Origin: Chitinispirillaceae bacterium | Lineage (GTDB): Bacteria; Fibrobacterota; Chitinivibrionia; Chitinivibrionales; Chitinispirillaceae | Length of the DNA: 64,000 bases | Assembly (NCBI GenBank): GCA_016929415.1 | Contig: JAFGIW010000158.1 | Span: 1 to 64,000, forward strand | Direction of reading: 5' to 3' | Shown here: in pieces, positions 62,834 to 64,000 of the stretch | How the letters are laid out: the number at the start of each line of letters is the position of its first letter | Position numbering within the stretch: the first letter of the stretch is position 1 | Notes under the pieces: model-generated | The model's input: the letters and a program-made list of their open reading frames with translations, nothing else | Databases searched by the model: none | What the model was told of the DNA's origin: nothing | Program-made: the position numbers and the translations under genes

Positions 62834-64000
62834 ATGAAGCGAAGGACATTGGCATTTTCCCTGCTCTTATGTGCTGATTTTACTATGGCGGCGCGACCTG
62901 CCGTCGATACATTACTGTTCACGATTACCCTTAACAATGATACAACGAGTATTTATGGGTGTCGGTGGAACGATAAGGTCCGTTCGACACTCGCCGGTCC
63001 GGTTCTAATGGCCGGCAAGCACCTCCTGTTTTATTCGCAGAACGGATATGTGCTTTATAATGAAAATGGCAAACTGCTCGATTCGCATTCCTTGCTGCGC
63101 CTTAACGGCGCTTCGGCAAAAAAAGGTGAGGCTCCCCTGCTGCTGGCATATCCACTTGACAGCCTTACATTAATCTATTATAGGCCGGTAAAGGGAGGGA
63201 CCGGACAGGAAGAAATTTACCTGAAAAAAATTTTCAAGAAGAACCTCAAGAGAGTTACCACCGAGACGTATGAAATCTACGGGCATATTACCAGCGGTCA
63301 ACTGTTCAATCTCGCGGCCAACAGTATTACCGATGAGATGGGCAGCCGGAATTATCTTATCCCGCAACTGGTCGGTTACACCGCGCTTCAGGGCGGGACG
63401 CGGTGGTGGAGCATCGACCGCCTCTACTCGTTTACCTCGCCGCTGATTGTCGAGGACCAGGGTGAGTGCAATTCCTTTTTTCCCGGATTGAAATCCGATC
63501 AGAAATGTGAAGTGCAATCCCACCAGATTGAGCCGTTGGGCGTCTATCAGAAGCAGGGACGGTGGTACTATTTCGGGCTGGCCTCTTCGTTAGGGAATAC
63601 CGAAGATGAGTACCATCAGATGCTGGTGCTCTGCGATCAGGGGGGGAATCTGCTTTACAGCAGTAAACTGCTCAAACAGGAGATCGCCGACGCCATCCTG
63701 CAGTATGTGGAGAAGACGAACACCAACTATACCGTGCGCAAAGCGGTGCGCCATGTATTCGTGCCGTCGATCGACCGCCGGGGGGACATCTGTTACGGGG
63801 TTATCGACTACGATAAAAAGAACATCGCCGTTTACCGGAGGATGTTTTTGCGCTATATCCGTGAGGAAGCGAAACGCATGCCGAAAAAGGTGTTCGAACG
63901 CGCGAACGAGCTTGCGTATACGCCACTTATGCTCGACTGCACCGAAGGTTCCGACAACGGGGTAATGCCCGAGATAACGATATTGACCGACGACGGGATC
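62834..64000 (+). CDS. Unknown exported protein (partial, runs off the window)
   Basis: An open frame of 389 codons with no stop before the end. It starts at ATG 62834, with AAGGAGG just three bases upstream (a short spacing) and a signal peptide (KRRTLAFSLLLCADFTMAA). The mature part is not recognised: GCRWNDKVRSTLAGPVLMAG, LLFYSQNGYVLYNENGKL and QMLVLCDQGGNLLYSSKLL have the strand-turn rhythm of a propeller or similar beta protein. TATA-rich DNA upstream (62590-62630) may hold the promoter. Confidence 0.7.
   Translation, partial: MKRRTLAFSLLLCADFTMAARPAVDTLLFTITLNNDTTSIYGCRWNDKVRSTLAGPVLMAGKHLLFYSQNGYVLYNENGKLLDSHSLLRLNGASAKKGEAPLLLAYPLDSLTLIYYRPVKGGTGQEEIYLKKIFKKNLKRVTTETYEIYGHITSGQLFNLAANSITDEMGSRNYLIPQLVGYTALQGGTRWWSIDRLYSFTSPLIVEDQGECNSFFPGLKSDQKCEVQSHQIEPLGVYQKQGRWYYFGLASSLGNTEDEYHQMLVLCDQGGNLLYSSKLLKQEIADAILQYVEKTNTNYTVRKAVRHVFVPSIDRRGDICYGVIDYDKKNIAVYRRMFLRYIREEAKRMPKKVFERANELAYTPLMLDCTEGSDNGVMPEITILTDDGI

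Noticed and set aside
62635-62877. 80-codon plus-strand gene before the last gene
   Set aside because: Overlaps the start of a gene with a strong Shine-Dalgarno and signal peptide, has weak initiation signals and no family resemblance.

Overview
The window looks like a chromosome segment of an anaerobic, polysaccharide-degrading member of the Fibrobacterota (Chitinispirillia/Chitinivibrionia-like). This is inferred from a TIGR02147-family regulator paired with a lipoprotein, several secreted proteins with C-terminal sorting tails like those of type IX secretion substrates, a Rex regulator, and a ferredoxin-type membrane energy-converting complex. No rRNA, tRNA, CRISPR array or intact insertion sequence was seen.

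Layout. 0-3.1 kb (minus): TIGR02147 protein and a propeller lipoprotein. 3.4-7 kb: two secreted glycoside hydrolases, one GH30-like. 7.2-8.4 kb: a GT4 glycosyltransferase. 8.5-20.9 kb: a broken HdrA remnant, rex, and a tightly overlapping operon (mrpE, an ArsR regulator, mrpF, mrpG, MbhD-like, mrpB, mrpC, mrpD, a second antiporter-like subunit, then NuoH-, NuoB-, NuoC- and NuoD-like subunits). It ends in a NuoI-like ferredoxin domain fused to a GltD/NfnB-like flavoprotein. The order is that of the archaeal Mbx/MBS complex, and the large subunit lacks the Ni-Fe cysteines.

21-35.5 kb: an unknown protein with a paralogue at 60-62 kb, two secreted propeller proteins, and an extracytoplasmic redox group: a hydrazine-synthase-alpha-like di-haem protein, a two-domain carbohydrate-binding-like protein, a lipoprotein cytochrome and an exported flavodoxin with a sorting tail. 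35.8-42.6 kb: a PlsC-like acyltransferase with a zinc ribbon, a 1438-residue BadF/HgdC-type activase and a GT9 glycosyltransferase.

42.9-52.9 kb: a translationally coupled ten-gene operon (UbiA prenyltransferase, Old Yellow Enzyme-like oxidoreductase, acyl carrier protein, alpha-oxoamine synthase, DAG-kinase-like lipid kinase, ThiL/PurM-like protein, ketoacyl synthase, extended SDR, membrane-anchored radical SAM, Nudix). It resembles a sphingolipid-like or other acyl-amino-ketone pathway with extra enzymes; the product is unknown. A 1.3-kb stretch without genes, rich in inverted repeats and holding a 21-bp tandem repeat, follows.

54-64 kb: earP and efp (EF-P with Arg32), a CsgG/TolB-like lipid-free exported protein, a double ThyX-like protein, ahcY, the second unknown paralogue, a HAMP-domain membrane protein, and an unknown exported protein running off the end. 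The two systems most worth following are the Mbx-type complex with its fused flavoprotein and the 43-52 kb acyl/oxoamine operon.
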